From assembly GCA_018648945.1 (NCBI GenBank), contig JABGQJ010000442.1:1-6504 (forward strand): a stretch of 6,504 nt of DNA. Reading direction: 5' to 3'. This document shows positions 5,301-6,504 of this stretch, piece by piece (positions within the stretch are counted from its first letter, which is position 1; the number at the start of each line of letters is the position of its first letter). A model generated the notes under the pieces. That model saw only the letters and a program-made list of their open reading frames with translations. It was not told the DNA's origin and did not search any database. Both the position numbers and the translations under genes were made by a program. This DNA comes from Victivallales bacterium (lineage in GTDB: Bacteria > Verrucomicrobiota > Lentisphaeria > Oligosphaerales > Lenti-02).

Positions 5301-6504
5301 CACGACATCGAGGGCGGCCACGTCTTCGTGGTGCGCGGCGAGGGCTTCGACGGCGGCGACTACCGCTTCAACCACATCGAGCTGGTACCGGACAGGAAGG
5401 AGTACCACCCGGGCGAGGGCATCGAGCTGATGGTCAACACCGACCGGGTCGGGAGCACGGTTCTCCTCTTCGTTCGCCCCACCAACGGCATCTATCTGCC
5501 GCCCAAAACACTGCGTCTGAAGGGCAAGAGCACGGTGGTGACACTCAAGGTCACCAAGAAGGACATGCCCAACTTCTTTGTCGAGGCCATGACCATTGCC
5601 GACGGCAAGCTGCATACCGACATCCGCGAGATCGTCGTCCCGCCCGAGAAGCGCGTGCTGACCGTGGACGTGACCCCGAACAAGAGCCGCTACAAGCCCG
5701 GCGAGGAGGGCACGGCCCAAATCCGTCTGACCGATGAGATGGGCAACCCCTTCGTCGGCTCGGTCGTGGTGACGGTCTATGACAAGAGCGTGGAATACAT
5801 CTCCGGCGGCAGCAACATCGGCGACATCAAGCCCTTCTTCTGGAAGTGGCGGCGCCGCCACAACGAGAGCACCTACTCCAATCTCAACCGCTGGTTCTCC
5901 CAACTCCTCAGGAAGGCCGAGCAGAGGATGGGCAATCTCGGCGCCTTCGGGCACATGGTCGCGGATGATGCGATGGCGCTGGAGGGCGGCGGCATGGCTA
6001 ACTTCAGAGGCGGCATGGGCGGTATGGGCGGTGGCGGCATGATGCCCATGAGATCCATGAGGGCCAAGGGCGCCCCAAGGCCGTCGGCCGCGCCGATGAT
6101 GGCGATGGAGGCCAGTGCTGGCAGCATGGCGATGGCGGATGGCGCGGGAGGCGAAGGCGGCATGGGTGGTGGCGGCGGCGGCGCTGCTCCAGCGCCCGTG
6201 GTCACCGTCCGCAAGAACTTCGCCGACACGGCGCTGTGGATCGCTTCGCGTCAGACCGGTGCCGACGGCACGACCACCATCGACTTGCCGATGCCCGAGA
6301 GCCTGACTACCTGGAAGATCCGGGTCTGGGCCATGGGGCACGGCACCAAGGTGGGCGAAGGCAGCGCCGAGGTCATCACCTCCAAGGATCTCATCGTCCG
6401 GCTCCAGGCTCCGCGCTTCTTCGTGGAGACCGACGAAGTCGTGCTCTCCGCCAACATCCACAGCTACGTGGACAAGAAGCGCAAGGTGGACGCCATCCTC
6501 GAAC
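2364..6504 (+). CDS. Alpha-2-macroglobulin family protein, secreted, 3' end cut by window
   Basis: 1380 codons are open to the window edge with no stop. The family consists of large protease traps: cleavage of a bait region triggers a change that entraps the protease. Residues 1-20 look like a Sec signal peptide (MKSMTR, hydrophobic core, A18-I19-A20 cut site). There is no lipobox cysteine, unlike E. coli YfhM, so a periplasmic or secreted soluble form is inferred. Residues 25-370 are helical with TPR-like pieces (GNFKEALVAY 36-45, NRRQYDIAV 347-355). Beta-sandwich MG domains follow from about 400, including VADATTGAPV at 530-539 and the MG2 hallmark TDRPVYRP at 626-633. An aromatic block lies at 779-822. 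VYDKSVEYI (1138-1146) leads into a long bait-region candidate (about 1147-1282), and the A2M domain begins at FADTALW (1286-1292). The thioester motif would lie beyond the edge, so whether it is present cannot be seen. No pbpC neighbour is visible. The start is fixed by AAGGAG and the signal peptide. Confidence 0.95.
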   Translation, partial: MKSMTRCFAYTLFATVLAIAGLPEDRKSAEKLMKDGNFKEALVAYAALTTRARPDDPRRLCDDLRYGINCIRRLRQEKEFDTFLEKAIKAQQGNWRLLEAAAQQYRGNSHYGFIIGGEFQRGRHRGGGEQANVYERDRIRGLQLMRDAEKLARKDENRSDVAMFYLRYAQLYAHQGGQAWRMQTLAELDELPDVQKGYYHGGGARNGAPVDADGKPVFYAIPKSLAAAANDGERWRWFLAQSEKVSPELAYHAQQAFAQFLYQQFGVQTMRRYSWFFRPRDDEGGPRTFDLHTLTMDETICQLATGIQRLQLPNEFSYIRLYEKLAAGKAGGVNVNATRTLASIHENRRQYDIAVTYWERYAKFGANYAKQAKQRIQQIVGNWGQFENVQSQPAGLPATVDFRFRNGKAVEFTAHRIDMDKVLEDVMLHVKSKPKRLDWSKVNIGRIGHRLVYENQTKYIAEQVAQWTLDLKPRANHFDRRITVTTPLRKGGVYLLVGKMKDGNTTRILMQLDTMVVARKQLDGKVMYYVADATTGAPVKAKLSFFGWRMERIPKTRNFKFLIKEFVDRVDADGQLVLGKERLPTGYQWLVAAISGEKLAWHDLSSFHFGRRHDPDYKQVKTFVITDRPVYRPEHKVQWKAWVRHAQYDMEDASQFAGQTIWIEIRNAKNEKLYGATQVADEYGGVKGELKLKGEAALGVYRIILKRGSEKGRHVGNGTFRVEEYKKPEFEVTVEAPTEPIMLGEKIEAKVTAKYYFGAPVTEATVKVKVMRSAHDARWFPAAPWDWFYGIGYWWFGYDYDWYPGWERWGCSRPVFWWWHRPSPPPELVSEIEVEIGEDGTVAIPIDTTLAKLMHGDLDHRYDITAEVRDRSRRTIVGTGKVLVAREPFKVYAWTNRGYYRVGQTIRASFQARRLDGKAVAGKGKLTLFKVTYANRKPREREVQSWDLGTNDEGFAEKKLKARRGGQYRLSYTVTDSEGHDIEGGHVFVVRGEGFDGGDYRFNHIELVPDRKEYHPGEGIELMVNTDRVGSTVLLFVRPTNGIYLPPKTLRLKGKSTVVTLKVTKKDMPNFFVEAMTIADGKLHTDIREIVVPPEKRVLTVDVTPNKSRYKPGEEGTAQIRLTDEMGNPFVGSVVVTVYDKSVEYISGGSNIGDIKPFFWKWRRRHNESTYSNLNRWFSQLLRKAEQRMGNLGAFGHMVADDAMALEGGGMANFRGGMGGMGGGGMMPMRSMRAKGAPRPSAAPMMAMEASAGSMAMADGAGGEGGMGGGGGGAAPAPVVTVRKNFADTALWIASRQTGADGTTTIDLPMPESLTTWKIRVWAMGHGTKVGEGSAEVITSKDLIVRLQAPRFFVETDEVVLSANIHSYVDKKRKVDAILE
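5973..6182 (+). repeat. Gly/Met-rich low-complexity tract within the A2M bait region
   Basis: This stretch encodes residues 1204-1273 of the A2M protein, of which 24 are Gly and 14 are Met. At 6009-6044 the DNA is built from GGC-GGY-ATG-like units (protein GGMGGMGGGGMM), and 6156-6182 has GGCGGCATG followed by a run of Gly codons. Such unit structure could change length by slippage. It sits exactly where A2M proteins carry their variable, flexible bait. Confidence 0.75.

Noticed and set aside
3897..6461. An 854-codon open frame on the minus strand, opposite the A2M gene
   Set aside because: It is rich in low-complexity Asp/Gly/Val/Leu/Ala/His runs without any recognisable domain. It mirrors the strongly GC-biased codons of a clear A2M gene, a common artefact in GC-rich DNA.

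Overview
The window is GC-rich DNA (about 60-65% GC by eye) from a bacterium that uses Shine-Dalgarno starts. Two genes suggest an uncultured member of the Planctomycetota / Lentisphaerota / Armatimonadota-like phyla. One is a type II secretion-like prepilin with a C-terminal H-x9-DG motif, a family greatly expanded in those groups. The other is a very large secreted alpha-2-macroglobulin (A2M) protein with a TPR-like N-terminus. This assignment rests on protein style, not on any marker gene.

Layout from left to right. Positions 1-117 are the last 38 codons of an unidentified gene on the + strand. A 177-bp convergent gap (118-294) follows and holds two interlocking inverted repeats. Next is a complete prepilin-like gene on the - strand (921 to 295). 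A 262-bp divergent gap (922-1183) separates it from a + strand gene. That gap contains a three-tier nested inverted repeat lying over a plausible promoter for the prepilin, and a short pyrimidine-rich 9-nt repeat. The + strand gene (1184-2191) encodes a PurM/HypE-superfamily ATP-binding protein that starts with TTG and lacks the C-terminal cysteine of true HypE. After a 172-bp gap, the A2M gene begins at 2364 and runs off the right edge: 1380 codons are visible and the thioester half is missing.

The genes do not look like one operon. The prepilin points away from the rest, and the HypE-like and A2M genes are each preceded by their own gap and ribosome binding site. There is no Hyp or hydrogenase partner, no pilus machinery and no PbpC next to the A2M. 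Two gene products are probably envelope or exported proteins (prepilin and A2M); the HypE-like protein should be cytoplasmic.

The most notable points are inside the A2M: a 44-residue block with 20 aromatic residues, and a long Gly/Met-rich bait-region candidate next to a basic cluster. I found no clear evidence of a new multi-gene system, mobile element, CRISPR array, tRNA or rRNA in this window.
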